From NCBI GenBank assembly GCA_030604975.1, contig JAUVUV010000048.1:1-9851 (forward strand): 9,851 bases of DNA, read 5' to 3'. Position 1 is the stretch's first letter. Each line of letters starts with the position of its first letter. Positions 1 through 6,800 of this stretch are shown piece by piece. Origin of the DNA: Candidatus Glassiibacteriota bacterium (lineage in GTDB: Bacteria > Gemmatimonadota > Glassbacteria > GWA2-58-10). Under the pieces are notes generated by a model. The model made no database searches and was not told where the DNA came from. It saw only the letters and a list, made by a program, of their open reading frames with translations. The translations under genes and the position numbers were made by a program.

Positions 1-246
1 CTGCGCGCGCTGATCGAGAAATACGGCGGCCGGCCGGTGGGACTCGGAACCCTGGCTGTCACTGTGGGGGAGGAGCGGGACACGATCGAGGAGGTCTACG
101 AGCCGTTCCTGATCCAGCGTGGCTTTATCAACCGCACACCACGGGGAAGAGAGCCAACGGTTCTGGCGTACCGGCATCTCGGTTACAAGCCGCCCCGTGA
201 GAAAGGTTCGATACCGAACCAGAGTGACTTGTTCGATGGGAAATGA
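1..246 (+). CDS. ruvB: RuvB, Holliday junction branch-migration ATPase (3' end only)
   Basis: Only the last 81 codons are in the window; the frame is open from base 1 to a TGA at 244-246. RuvB is the hexameric AAA+ motor that, with RuvA, drives branch migration of Holliday junctions in the cytoplasm. The visible part matches the C-terminal winged-helix DNA-binding domain: a run reading GGRPVGLGTLAV, then GEERDTIEEVYEPFLIQ, GFINRTPRGR and AYRHLG, all hallmarks of that domain. The ATPase core lies left of the window. The tail after AYRHLG (about 24 residues, ending SDLFDGK) is polar and of the kind that varies between species. The gene is convergent with the large - strand operon and is probably functionally unrelated to it. 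The identification is by family motif recognition; a paralogue is unlikely because RuvB is normally single copy. Confidence 0.95.
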   Translation: MRALIEKYGGRPVGLGTLAVTVGEERDTIEEVYEPFLIQRGFINRTPRGREPTVLAYRHLGYKPPREKGSIPNQSDLFDGK

Positions 247-367
247 TTATACCTGAGAAGAGGTGAACTGTCGTGGATTTCGGAGGCTTTAGCGGCAGCC
301 TGGGCCGTGTGCTGGTGATTTAGCAAAAAGGATGCCGGCCCGCGTCCTTCCTCATTTGTTTTCGATT
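247..367. other. Convergent intergenic region between ruvB and the nonulosonate operon
   Basis: These 121 bases separate the TGA of ruvB from the TGA of the - strand synthase gene. No convincing coding frame or RNA gene is seen. Apart from the terminator-like hairpin listed separately, there is a weak 5-bp stem (aggct at 284-288 with agcct at 297-301, 8-base loop) followed by no T run, so it may be chance. Confidence 0.6.
325..349. terminator. Probable bidirectional intrinsic terminator
   Basis: An 8-bp stem pairs aaggatgc (328-335) with gcgtcctt (342-349), with one G-T wobble and a 6-base loop. Read on the - strand, the stem runs into a T tract (325-329, of which two bases are in the stem), which suits the end of the long operon. 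Read on the + strand, it is followed by an interrupted T-rich stretch (353-364), a weaker end for ruvB. Position between two convergent stop codons supports the call; stem strength was judged by eye only. Confidence 0.6.
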
Positions 368-1411
368 TCATCCTTTTTTGGGCCGTTGAATGTCCTTTGA
401 GTTAAGAGGCGATCCTGCAGCCAGGTCTCTTGAGTACACAGCACCGCGTAATCTCTTAACCTCGAACGGACCAAGTTCGGTCCACGGTTTCAAGGCAACA
501 AGGTCTTCAGTGCGCAACTTTTCGCCCTTTTTAACATCGCGCAAAAGGTAGTATCCCCTTCGGCCGACCCGGCGCTCTTCCTTTTCAACCGAAGCGCTTT
601 TTTTTCTGCCATCACCACGCATTGCCTCTGCCATTCGAATATTATCAACCATCAAGCGAAATTCCTGTGGGCCAAGGCTCAGCGCATGATCAGGCCCCTC
701 GGCTTTCGGGTCGTAAGTGAAATGTTTTTCCACCATGCAGGCACCGAGAACCGCGGCCAGGGCCGGGGCGAGAGTACCGGAGGTGTGGTCCGAGAAACCA
801 ACCGGAAGCTTTAACTTGCTCCTCACGTGCAACATTGCGGTCAGGTTTGCCTGTTCAGCAGGAGTGGGGTAGGCGCTGATACAGTGGAGAAGAATCGGGG
901 TTTTGCATCCGCCGCGCTTGAGTTCCCGGACACTGGTTGACACCTCTGCCAGGTCGGAAAGGCCGGTTGAGAGAATTACCGGCAGGCCGTAAGCACCCAG
1001 TCCCCGCAAAAGAGGCAGGTGGGTCATATCGCAGCTTGCCACCTTGAAAGCGCAAACTCCGATCTCAACCATCCGGGCTGCGCCTTCAAGATCGAACACC
1101 GTGCAGACAAAGGGGATTTTTCTTTCGCGGCACCTGTCCACCACCCGCTTCATGTCTGAGAGCGGGAGAGTGTATTTCCCATAGAGGGTGAAAAGCTCGG
1201 GCATGCTCTGGCGATGAACCATCGCCGGAGGATCAATATACTGGAACTTGACCAGGCCAGCTCCGGATTCGGCAGCCAGATCCACAAGTTCCAGCGCCTT
1301 GCCGATATCTCCATTGTGGTTCAAGCCGATTTCGGCCATAACGACGAGCGGCAGCCTGTATCCTACCCGCACGTACCCGCAGCGCTCATCGCCGATTCTG
1401 ACCTGTTTCAT
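368..1411 (-). CDS. spsE: Nonulosonic acid synthase, SpsE/PseI/NeuB family
   Basis: Members of this family condense phosphoenolpyruvate with a six-carbon amino sugar to give a nine-carbon sialic-acid-like acid (N-acetylneuraminate, legionaminate or pseudaminate), in the cytoplasm. The 347-residue length is typical. The TIM barrel carries AEIGLNHNG (26-34), KFQ (55-57), STG (148-150), HC followed by YPTP (176-184), GFSDHTSG (205-212), EKHFT (228-232) and GPDH (239-242). A C-terminal SAF (antifreeze-like) domain follows at about 283-341. The barrel motifs resemble SpsE/PseI as much as NeuB, so the exact sugar is not decided. The ATG at 1411 overlaps the stop of the upstream ATP-grasp gene by one base (TGATG), with only a weak AAAGAG upstream, implying translational coupling. 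A run of eight A on the coding strand (605-598) lies in the linker between the two domains. It is the last gene of the operon, before the hairpin at 325-349. Confidence 0.92.
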   Translation of the reverse strand: MKQVRIGDERCGYVRVGYRLPLVVMAEIGLNHNGDIGKALELVDLAAESGAGLVKFQYIDPPAMVHRQSMPELFTLYGKYTLPLSDMKRVVDRCRERKIPFVCTVFDLEGAARMVEIGVCAFKVASCDMTHLPLLRGLGAYGLPVILSTGLSDLAEVSTSVRELKRGGCKTPILLHCISAYPTPAEQANLTAMLHVRSKLKLPVGFSDHTSGTLAPALAAVLGACMVEKHFTYDPKAEGPDHALSLGPQEFRLMVDNIRMAEAMRGDGRKKSASVEKEERRVGRRGYYLLRDVKKGEKLRTEDLVALKPWTELGPFEVKRLRGAVYSRDLAAGSPLNSKDIQRPKKG

Positions 1412-2655
1412 CAGGCACTCTTTGCAGTCAACAGATTACGGCTGTATGCCGGGCCTTCCGTTCGAATCTCGATCATCGAGAGAGCTTTCTCGCACACCGC
1501 GAGCAGCTCTTCGCGAGTATCTGCCACGGCGATCAAGTTTCCGAATTTTCCCATATTGCTGGTCGGGTTATAGAACATATCCCCGACATGATACATGGTA
1601 TATATATTTTTCACTCCTGGCAAGGTGCGTGCCCGATCGAGGCCTTCGATACTGGTTATCCTCCCTGGAGGAGGTGTGATCGCTCTTTCTGCCGCTACCC
1701 GGTTGAATTTAGGGGTTTGATTACCGGGATCTTTTCCCATAGAGATACGCAGCGCGGCTGACATCAGGTTTATTCCAGTAGCGAGAGGATATGTGTAGCC
1801 GCTCATGAAACCGCCGGAGAGCCTGGCCGCCAGCTCCCCTATTTTGGGTCCCTCGGGCGTGATTTTGATATCTCCCTTGGCCGCGCCGATATCGATACCC
1901 AGGGCATGGATGCCCTGTTTCATCACCTCGATTGCTTCCTCCTGCACCTTTTGCGGCATGATCGAGGGCAGGGTATGACCGAGTTCGATAAAGTAAGGCG
2001 AGCCGCTGATAATCCGGTCGGCGATGCCGGTAATCTCGATCTTACCGTCCCAGATCAAAGCATCGATAGACAGCTCCTCTCCCTCCATGAACTCCTCGAT
2101 AAGCAGCATCCCGCTAACCGAGGCTCGCCTGGCCTCGGTGAACGCATCGTCGATTTCTCTCTCGTGGCTGAGCAGGCGGACCCCGCGCCCTCCCATATTG
2201 TCCGCAGGCTTGATCACCGCCGGCAGGCCGAGTCTACGCACTGCCTGCCGCGCATCCTCACGGCTCCAGACATACTCGAAATCTGGCGAGGGAACGCCGT
2301 GTTCTCTGAAACACTGGCGCATCTTGACCTTGTTCGTGGCCAGTTCCGCAACATCGTACCTGATTCCGGGAAGTTCGAGGGCAGCAGCCACTGCGCTCAC
2401 CGTTCGGCTGGCATCCGTACCGACTGTCAGTACCCCGTGGATCGGAATCTGGTCTGCAATACGGCGTACGGTGAGCACCGAGAAATCGATGTTTCGGGTG
2501 GAAACCTCCAGGGCGATATCCGCCATGGCGAATCCCAGTGCCCGGCGGTTGTAATCAGTGACAATCGTTCGCAGACCCATGCGCTTGGCTGCCTGAATAA
2601 GCGGAATCTGCATCAGGCCCGCGCCGATAATTATTACGCCGCGTTTATCTCTCAC
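1411..2655 (-). CDS. ATP-grasp ligase coupled to the nonulosonate synthase
   Basis: ATP-grasp enzymes activate a carboxylate as an acyl-phosphate and join it to an amine or other nucleophile. An N-terminal Rossmann-like pre-ATP-grasp domain begins with VIIIGAGLMQIPLI and continues to about residue 105. The ATP-grasp fold follows, with IKPADNMGGRG (lysine near 149), a hinge IEEFMEGEE (186-194), an acidic GDIKI (261-265) and ELAARLSGG (274-282). The usual metal-binding Asn of the E-x-N-x-R motif is Ala here; some amino-acid ligase-like families also vary there, so activity is not excluded. A C-terminal extension of about 100 residues follows. An ATG exists at 2661, but the AAAGGAG at 2668-2662 abuts it; the same site is 6 bases from the GTG at 2655, which I prefer. 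The stop overlaps the synthase start by one base. The substrate is unknown; the context suggests amino-acyl or carboxylate-amine modification of the sugar or its precursor. A PurK/CarB-like housekeeping role is less likely. Confidence 0.85.
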   Translation of the reverse strand: MRDKRGVIIIGAGLMQIPLIQAAKRMGLRTIVTDYNRRALGFAMADIALEVSTRNIDFSVLTVRRIADQIPIHGVLTVGTDASRTVSAVAAALELPGIRYDVAELATNKVKMRQCFREHGVPSPDFEYVWSREDARQAVRRLGLPAVIKPADNMGGRGVRLLSHEREIDDAFTEARRASVSGMLLIEEFMEGEELSIDALIWDGKIEITGIADRIISGSPYFIELGHTLPSIMPQKVQEEAIEVMKQGIHALGIDIGAAKGDIKITPEGPKIGELAARLSGGFMSGYTYPLATGINLMSAALRISMGKDPGNQTPKFNRVAAERAITPPPGRITSIEGLDRARTLPGVKNIYTMYHVGDMFYNPTSNMGKFGNLIAVADTREELLAVCEKALSMIEIRTEGPAYSRNLLTAKSA

Positions 2656-2661
2656 AACCAT

Positions 2662-2668
2662 CTCCTTT
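2662..2668 (-). promoter_or_regulatory. Strong ribosome binding site that decides the ATP-grasp start
   Basis: The - strand reads AAAGGAG, a near-perfect Shine-Dalgarno sequence, directly against an ATG at 2661 and six bases from a GTG at 2655. Normal spacing favours the GTG. It is one of the strongest such sites in the window and sits in the operon's only sizeable gap. Confidence 0.75.
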
Positions 2669-2766
2669 ATCGCGAATCGGATAGTGGCGGTTCATTGTCC
2701 TGTTCTTCAATAGACTCGTATTGACGAGACCGCTTTTTACCCGGAAACAATTGAAAATCCGGTTAT
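2669..2766 (-). other. Intercistronic gap with small inverted repeats
   Basis: About 105 bases separate the SpsG-like stop from the ATP-grasp start, whereas all other junctions overlap or nearly touch. It holds a 5-bp stem with 4-base loop (ctcgt 2715-2719, acgag 2724-2728, extendable to 2713-2730 across one mismatch). A second 5-bp repeat on the - strand (ccgga/tccgg, about 2741-2763) has a long AT-rich loop. Neither is followed by a T tract in the operon's direction. No convincing -35/-10 pair was seen. It could be an internal regulatory or processing segment, or decayed spacer. Confidence 0.45.
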
Positions 2767-3825
2767 TCAACTGCTGAGAGCTTTCATATCTGTATGAGCC
2801 ATAGCTCGTTTAAGCCTTTCGAGGCCTCCGCCGTCAACCATCGACCATCCCTTTCGGGAAAGTTTCAGCCGAAGGTTTCCATCGTGCAGCAGCTCTTCCA
2901 GCACAACTTCGAGCCCGATCTCGAAAGCCTCATCCCCGGGGGGAGGTGTGAGCAGCAGCGCCTCTTGCGAGGCCAGTTTCGCTGCGTTGTGGTATTGCTC
3001 CTCGTGCTGCGGTACGACCACGGTAGGCACTCCGAGACAGAGGCTTTCGAACATCGTGATCCCCCCGGAAACAAAGGCCAAATCGCTTTGATAAAGTGTC
3101 CGAACCAGAGAGTTCAGCCCGTGAAGGTTCCTGACCGGATGGTTCTGGCAATCCGGGTAAGCCTGGCGTGCTCCCGCACCTGCAACTACCGTGATCCGGA
3201 AAGTTTCACTGCGCCTGTCGAGTGCTTTCAGCAGGCGGTTTGCCAATCCCGCCGGGTCGCTTCCTCCGCAGGAGATCACGATCTCTGATACCGGCCTGGC
3301 TTCGAGCCGGTTCCGGATAGTCAGCATCGCCCGCTTGTGAAGTCGGGTGTAGAGTGGATGAAGGATACTCCAGTCGGGTCCAAAACCGCAGAAGGCTGAT
3401 CCGGGGTATATCGCTTCTGTGGTGCCAGGCAGGATGTGCGGGTCGATCAGAATATCTGCAAAATCACGTCCTGGGCCGCGGTCCTCCAGATCGACAACAA
3501 ACAGTCCTGCCGCCTTAAGGCTTTCCACATACTCACGGCTGTTGTCTTTCCTGTCCAGGACTACGGTTTTAGTCTCTAGCTCAGCCGCAGCCATTATAAG
3601 GTATTCAGCTTCCTCGCTCTCGCTAAATCCCGGGGGAAGGAGGTGGTAGCTTTGAGCCTTTCCCCTGAGATAGTTTTCCGCAACCGGATCGGGCTTGATT
3701 GCGTAAGTGCTCCCTTTCAGAGCCAGGAATTCGGCCAGGATCGAACAGCGTGCCAGGTGGCCCAGTCCGAGCCTGAAATTCCCTGAGCAGCAGAAAACCA
3801 TGCGTTCTTTTATCTCTTCAACCAT
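2767..3825 (-). CDS. spsG: SpsG/PseG-like nucleotide-sugar hydrolase
   Basis: PseG removes the nucleotide diphosphate from the 2,4-diacetamido sugar so that the synthase can use the free sugar; SpsG is the Bacillus counterpart. The 352-residue protein has the GT-B-like layout of that family. GLGHLARC (20-27) contains the histidine (H23) that is catalytic in PseG. SCGGSDP (185-191) opens the second domain, and SGGITMFE (253-260) and VPQHEEQYHNA (271-281) line the nucleotide site. The ATG at 3825 has a GAGGA six bases upstream and begins 12 bases after the SpsF-like stop. Position beside SpsF- and SpsE-like genes supports the assignment. What nucleotide sugar it acts on cannot be read from the sequence. 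A glycosyltransferase function is possible for some SpsG relatives, but the GxGHxxRC motif favours hydrolase. Confidence 0.85.
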   Translation of the reverse strand: MVEEIKERMVFCCSGNFRLGLGHLARCSILAEFLALKGSTYAIKPDPVAENYLRGKAQSYHLLPPGFSESEEAEYLIMAAAELETKTVVLDRKDNSREYVESLKAAGLFVVDLEDRGPGRDFADILIDPHILPGTTEAIYPGSAFCGFGPDWSILHPLYTRLHKRAMLTIRNRLEARPVSEIVISCGGSDPAGLANRLLKALDRRSETFRITVVAGAGARQAYPDCQNHPVRNLHGLNSLVRTLYQSDLAFVSGGITMFESLCLGVPTVVVPQHEEQYHNAAKLASQEALLLTPPPGDEAFEIGLEVVLEELLHDGNLRLKLSRKGWSMVDGGGLERLKRAMAHTDMKALSS

Positions 3826-3837
3826 GAGGAATCCTCT

Positions 3838-4590
3838 TCAGGCCACTGCAGTAGCCGCCTTTTCATCTTTCCACGAGCGCTGAGTTACGTGGCTGTTGAT
3901 CCTGGCGATTTCAGGATTTTTGTGCAGAAAGCGGATCACGTCTTCGAGCGCAATGATTTTACCAGCCTTGTAAAGGTTGTTATAAATTATGTGCATCAGG
4001 GACAGGTCTTCCGGCGTGTCCACAGTAAGGCGATATTGCGGAGCCTGAAGTTTGCGCGGTGGAGTAAGCCTTCTGACTCTGAACTCGTCTTCATGCTCGT
4101 ATACGTAAGTCGTCACGTGTTCGCGGTGATAGCTCAGTCTGCCGAAAGAAGAAAGGTAATCGAGCAGGCCTGCCGGGAATACCTCGGTATTCGTGCCAAG
4201 TGGCATGTTTTTACAGCTGACCATGTCCCAGAGTCCGCTCTTGCATTCTTTTATACAGCGAGCAAGCATCCGGGTATCGATCAGAGGGTTATCCCCGGTG
4301 GCGCGCACGTGATAAGCCGCTGGAAAATTCCTGGCCGCCGAGTAGAAACGCCCGAGTACGTCATCGCAGCTTCCCGAGTGGATTTCCGCGCCGGCTTCTG
4401 CAGCCACGGCTGCCAGATAAACCGCTTCGCTTTCCGGCACTGCGAGCACTACCCGGTCGACACCCTTTGAGGCCTTGAGTCGCTCGATAATGTGAGCGAT
4501 CAGCGGTTTTCCCTTCAAATCGGCCAGGATCTTGTCGGGCAAACGCGAGCTCTGCATCCTTGCCTGAACAATTGCAATAACCTCGTCCAC
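3838..4590 (-). CDS. spsF: SpsF-like cytidylyltransferase (nonulosonate activation)
   Basis: This is a 250-residue nucleotidyltransferase of the SpsF group, thought to attach CMP to a nonulosonic acid so it can be transferred. VQARMQSSRLPDKIL (8-22) is the family's nucleotide-binding signature, followed by GKPLIAHIIERL (27-38). GDNPLID (99-105) holds the metal-binding acid, EHVT is at 157-160, and LTVDTPEDL (188-196) is a second conserved block. The C-terminus with NPEIARIN (225-232) matches the usual end of the family, and an Ala-rich tail follows. The start is a GTG at 4590 with GGAG eight bases upstream, two bases after the methyltransferase stop. It is not NeuA/PseF-like: those begin with a different ARGGSK-type signature. 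Bacillus spsE, spsF and spsG form the same trio, which supports a shared pathway; the biochemical role of SpsF is less well established than that of NeuA. Confidence 0.87.
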   Translation of the reverse strand: MDEVIAIVQARMQSSRLPDKILADLKGKPLIAHIIERLKASKGVDRVVLAVPESEAVYLAAVAAEAGAEIHSGSCDDVLGRFYSAARNFPAAYHVRATGDNPLIDTRMLARCIKECKSGLWDMVSCKNMPLGTNTEVFPAGLLDYLSSFGRLSYHREHVTTYVYEHEDEFRVRRLTPPRKLQAPQYRLTVDTPEDLSLMHIIYNNLYKAGKIIALEDVIRFLHKNPEIARINSHVTQRSWKDEKAATAVA

Positions 4591-4592
4591 GG

Positions 4593-5069
4593 TTATTTCT
4601 CCGCGTTGAAATAGATGCTCATCGGAACCTTACGGTTTTCGTAACTTGAAGTAACATCTTGAACATTTTTGAAACCTGCTTTTTCCAGGGTTTTGCCCAT
4701 GGATGGGCTGTCGAACATGGTGGAGTGAAAGTTGCCAGGATAATCCTGCCCGCCGAACATCCGGCTGCGGGATTCGGTGTAATCCATCCAGCCCTCCACA
4801 TACCCGTGGGCGATATAGGCGAAATTCGGGGTGATGATCAGGATATTACCGCCCGGGCGCACCACCCTGTACCATTCCTCGAGCACCCTGTCTATTTCCC
4901 AGTAAGAAAAATGTTCGATAATATGGCTTGCCAGCAGCGATTCCACAGAATTGTTGGCAAAGGGAAGAACCTCCACCCTGCAAACCAGGTCCGTGGATTC
5001 GAGGAGTCTCATGTCGCAGTGAAGGTAACCATTATGAGGCCTTTCTCCGCTGGCAAGTTCCACCCTCAT
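4593..5069 (-). CDS. Small class I SAM-dependent methyltransferase
   Basis: At 158 residues this is a compact single-domain methyltransferase. RVELASGERPHNGY (2-15) corresponds to motif I (usually LxLGCGxxP-x-GY), with Ala-Ser in place of Gly-Cys. CDM (18-20) supplies the acid expected after the second strand. LLASHIIEHF (45-54) and VVRPGGNILIITPNF (69-83) match motifs II and III of the Methyltransf_11 type. The end is tyrosine-rich with no membrane segment. ATG at 5069 overlaps the preceding stop as ATGA, with AGAGG six bases upstream; in-frame extension soon meets a stop, so it is not truncated by start choice. Such genes are common in O-antigen and capsule clusters, and here it may O- or N-methylate a sugar of the same glycan. 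The substrate cannot be deduced. Confidence 0.83.
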   Translation of the reverse strand: MRVELASGERPHNGYLHCDMRLLESTDLVCRVEVLPFANNSVESLLASHIIEHFSYWEIDRVLEEWYRVVRPGGNILIITPNFAYIAHGYVEGWMDYTESRSRMFGGQDYPGNFHSTMFDSPSMGKTLEKAGFKNVQDVTSSYENRKVPMSIYFNAEK

Positions 5070-6154
5070 CTCGCACCTCTTGGGGCCGGGGTGGTTATAT
5101 CCAAAGTTTCAAAGGCCTCGAGATACTTTTCAAAAGCCTCATCCACTGTAATCAACCCAAGACAGTAGTCTATCCTGTCGCATCTGTTGAGCAGGCAGTG
5201 GTCGCTGCAATGAGGCTCGGCGCAGACAAGTGCCGCCTCTTGGCCTGCCGGTTGCCAGACCTTTTCGTTACGGGGGGCCCAGACCAGAAGCGAGGGTACA
5301 CGGGCTACTGTGGCGGCCAGGTGGGCCGGGCCGCTGTTGTTCCCCACGAAAAGGCTGCATTTGCGCAGGAAAGCGATCATCTCGGGCAGGCTTAACCGAC
5401 CGGCCAGGTTGATCGCTTCCCTGCGCATATTGAACTGTACGGCTGAGACCAGGTCTGCCTCATTGGTGCCGTCATAAGTGCGCTGCCTGCCGCCCAGCAA
5501 AACCAGTTTTTTACCGCTATGTTCGATCAGCCTGTCTGCCAGTTCGGCGAAACGCTCAGGCGGCCAGTTTTTCTTCGACACTCCGCTGCCCGGGTGCAAC
5601 GCTATCGGCCGGTCTCGCTCCAGGTCGATCCCGTGACTTGAGATTAACAGATCAACCCTGGCCTCGGTTTCGGTTGGGATAACAACTGAAAAATCAGGGC
5701 TCAGCGGTATGTCAATATCCAGATGTTCCAGCAGGTGAAAATTCCGTTTCAGCCTGTGCTCTGCTGGAATGCTAGGGATAATGTCCGTATACCAGGGGAA
5801 AGCAACAGGATCGAGGCCGAACCCCATGGTCCGCTTGCCCGCTGCGGCGTGAGTGATAATCGCCGCCCGCGGGGGAAAAGCGAAATCAAGCACCAGGTCG
5901 AAACCGCGCGAGCCGGCAAGCTCCCTGATAAAAAGGCTCAGGGCGGGATCGTTTTCTTTGTCCCTGGGCAGTCCTACCACCCTGTCGACAAAAGGCACGA
6001 TAGAGGCAAAATCCTCCAGTGCAGGCCAGACAAGGCAGGTGATCGATTCGCAAGTTTCAGCGGCGAGTGCGCTCAGGATCGGCATGGTGGTGATAAAATC
6101 ACCCAGACCGCCGAGGTTGACAGACAGTACTCTTTTTTTCCTGCTGCTATTCAC
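5066..6154 (-). CDS. Glycosyltransferase family 9 (heptosyltransferase-like)
   Basis: Family 9 enzymes transfer ADP-heptose or a related sugar to the LPS core at the inner face of the cytoplasmic membrane. The 362-residue GT-B protein has LGGLGDFITTMP (14-25), which binds the acceptor side, IALHPGSG with KKNW (184-197) and FVGNNSGPAHLAA (269-281), the donor-site loop. Five cysteines near the end (311, 316, 320, 325, 331) match the Cys-rich tail seen in many family 9 members. There is no signal peptide. The GTG start at 6154 overlaps the previous gene's stop by eight bases (GTGAATAG), with GGA a few bases upstream. Its donor may not be heptose; in this cluster it could add another sugar. No LPS core gene neighbours are in the window. 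Family assignment is firm, specificity unknown. Confidence 0.9.
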   Translation of the reverse strand: MNSSRKKRVLSVNLGGLGDFITTMPILSALAAETCESITCLVWPALEDFASIVPFVDRVVGLPRDKENDPALSLFIRELAGSRGFDLVLDFAFPPRAAIITHAAAGKRTMGFGLDPVAFPWYTDIIPSIPAEHRLKRNFHLLEHLDIDIPLSPDFSVVIPTETEARVDLLISSHGIDLERDRPIALHPGSGVSKKNWPPERFAELADRLIEHSGKKLVLLGGRQRTYDGTNEADLVSAVQFNMRREAINLAGRLSLPEMIAFLRKCSLFVGNNSGPAHLAATVARVPSLLVWAPRNEKVWQPAGQEAALVCAEPHCSDHCLLNRCDRIDYCLGLITVDEAFEKYLEAFETLDITTPAPRGAR

Positions 6155-6800
6155 TGCATCCAGCCTTTCGCCAGAAGTTCAATGACCTCGTTATCCAGTA
6201 AACATTCCCGCCGATCACGGCAGCAGCGAGGCCCAGCTCGGGCCAGCCGGTCAGAAGGCCCAGGGCGGTCAAGCCGATCACGATCATCCTTTCCGCGCCC
6301 CACATGGAGCCTTTGGCCAGAAACAGGTGGTCGACCTCTACTATCAGCCTGGGGTTAGCCAGGCGCACCCTGGCCGGGACAGATTTGAGAAAAGCCACCC
6401 CGCTGTAGTAGGCCAGGTAGCCGGTCGTTGCAGCAGCCACAGCCAGAAGCATCACGATAGGAGGCAGGCCCCAGTAATAACGGCAGACAAGGCCGACAGA
6501 AAACAGAAGAGCGGCATCGACACTGTGAAGCAGGATCAGGCCGGATGCGGGCTTGCCCTCGCGCGTACGGATCATGCGCCGCGATTTTCTGCCGGAGGCT
6601 AAAAGCCAGCAGAACAGGAGAATCGACAGGGCGAACTCTGCCGGCAGATAACCCAGCACGTAAAATGGCAACGCCAATAAGACTGGAATTATTCCCAGGA
6701 GGTAGAATCGAGATTCAGACAAACCGCTTTCACCTTTGTTACTTAGGATTCTATGAATTTCAGCGAGCAGCAAGTTCTGGTATGCGAGTCCTTGTTTCAT
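6147..6800 (-). CDS. Polytopic membrane protein next to the CDP-inositol enzyme
   Basis: I do not recognise a named family with confidence. The 217-residue protein is strongly hydrophobic after a polar N-terminal 30 residues, with likely membrane segments near 33-50, 54-69, 88-106, 113-137 and one or two between 171 and 203. The order of a mid-protein polar stretch (141-170, ending MWGAERMIVIGL) and a hydrophobic C-terminal pair faintly resembles the back half of CDP-alcohol phosphatidyltransferases. However, the required D-x2-D-G-x2-A-R-x8-G-x3-D-x3-D motif is absent. It starts at ATG 6800, inside the 3' end of the preceding gene (41-base overlap), with a modest GGATG upstream, so it is likely co-translated. 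It could be an inactive partner of, or a separate membrane step beside, the upstream enzyme. Confidence 0.75.
   Translation of the reverse strand: MKQGLAYQNLLLAEIHRILSNKGESGLSESRFYLLGIIPVLLALPFYVLGYLPAEFALSILLFCWLLASGRKSRRMIRTREGKPASGLILLHSVDAALLFSVGLVCRYYWGLPPIVMLLAVAAATTGYLAYYSGVAFLKSVPARVRLANPRLIVEVDHLFLAKGSMWGAERMIVIGLTALGLLTGWPELGLAAAVIGGNVYWITRSLNFWRKAGCSE

Noticed and set aside
284..301. Second hairpin downstream of ruvB as a terminator
   Set aside because: Stem is only 5 bp and no T run follows in either direction; the hairpin at 328-349 is the better candidate.
1906..2724. Long open frame on the + strand (272 codons)
   Set aside because: It lies opposite the ATP-grasp gene, whose protein has clear motifs; the + strand translation has no recognisable domain. 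It is a shadow of GC-rich coding sequence.
2713..2730. Terminator inside the operon gap
   Set aside because: The short stem is not followed by a T tract on the - strand, so termination there is unsupported.
3889..4470. Open frame on the + strand (193 codons)
   Set aside because: Antisense to the SpsF-like gene, with no motif and no ribosome site; the - strand product has full family signatures.
3838..4590. Calling the cytidylyltransferase NeuA or PseF
   Set aside because: The signature is VQARMQSSRLPDK, that of the SpsF group, not the ARGGSK-type start of NeuA/PseF.
5723..6358. Open frame on the + strand (211 codons)
   Set aside because: Antisense to the family 9 glycosyltransferase and membrane protein genes, with low-complexity Arg/Ser content and no motif.
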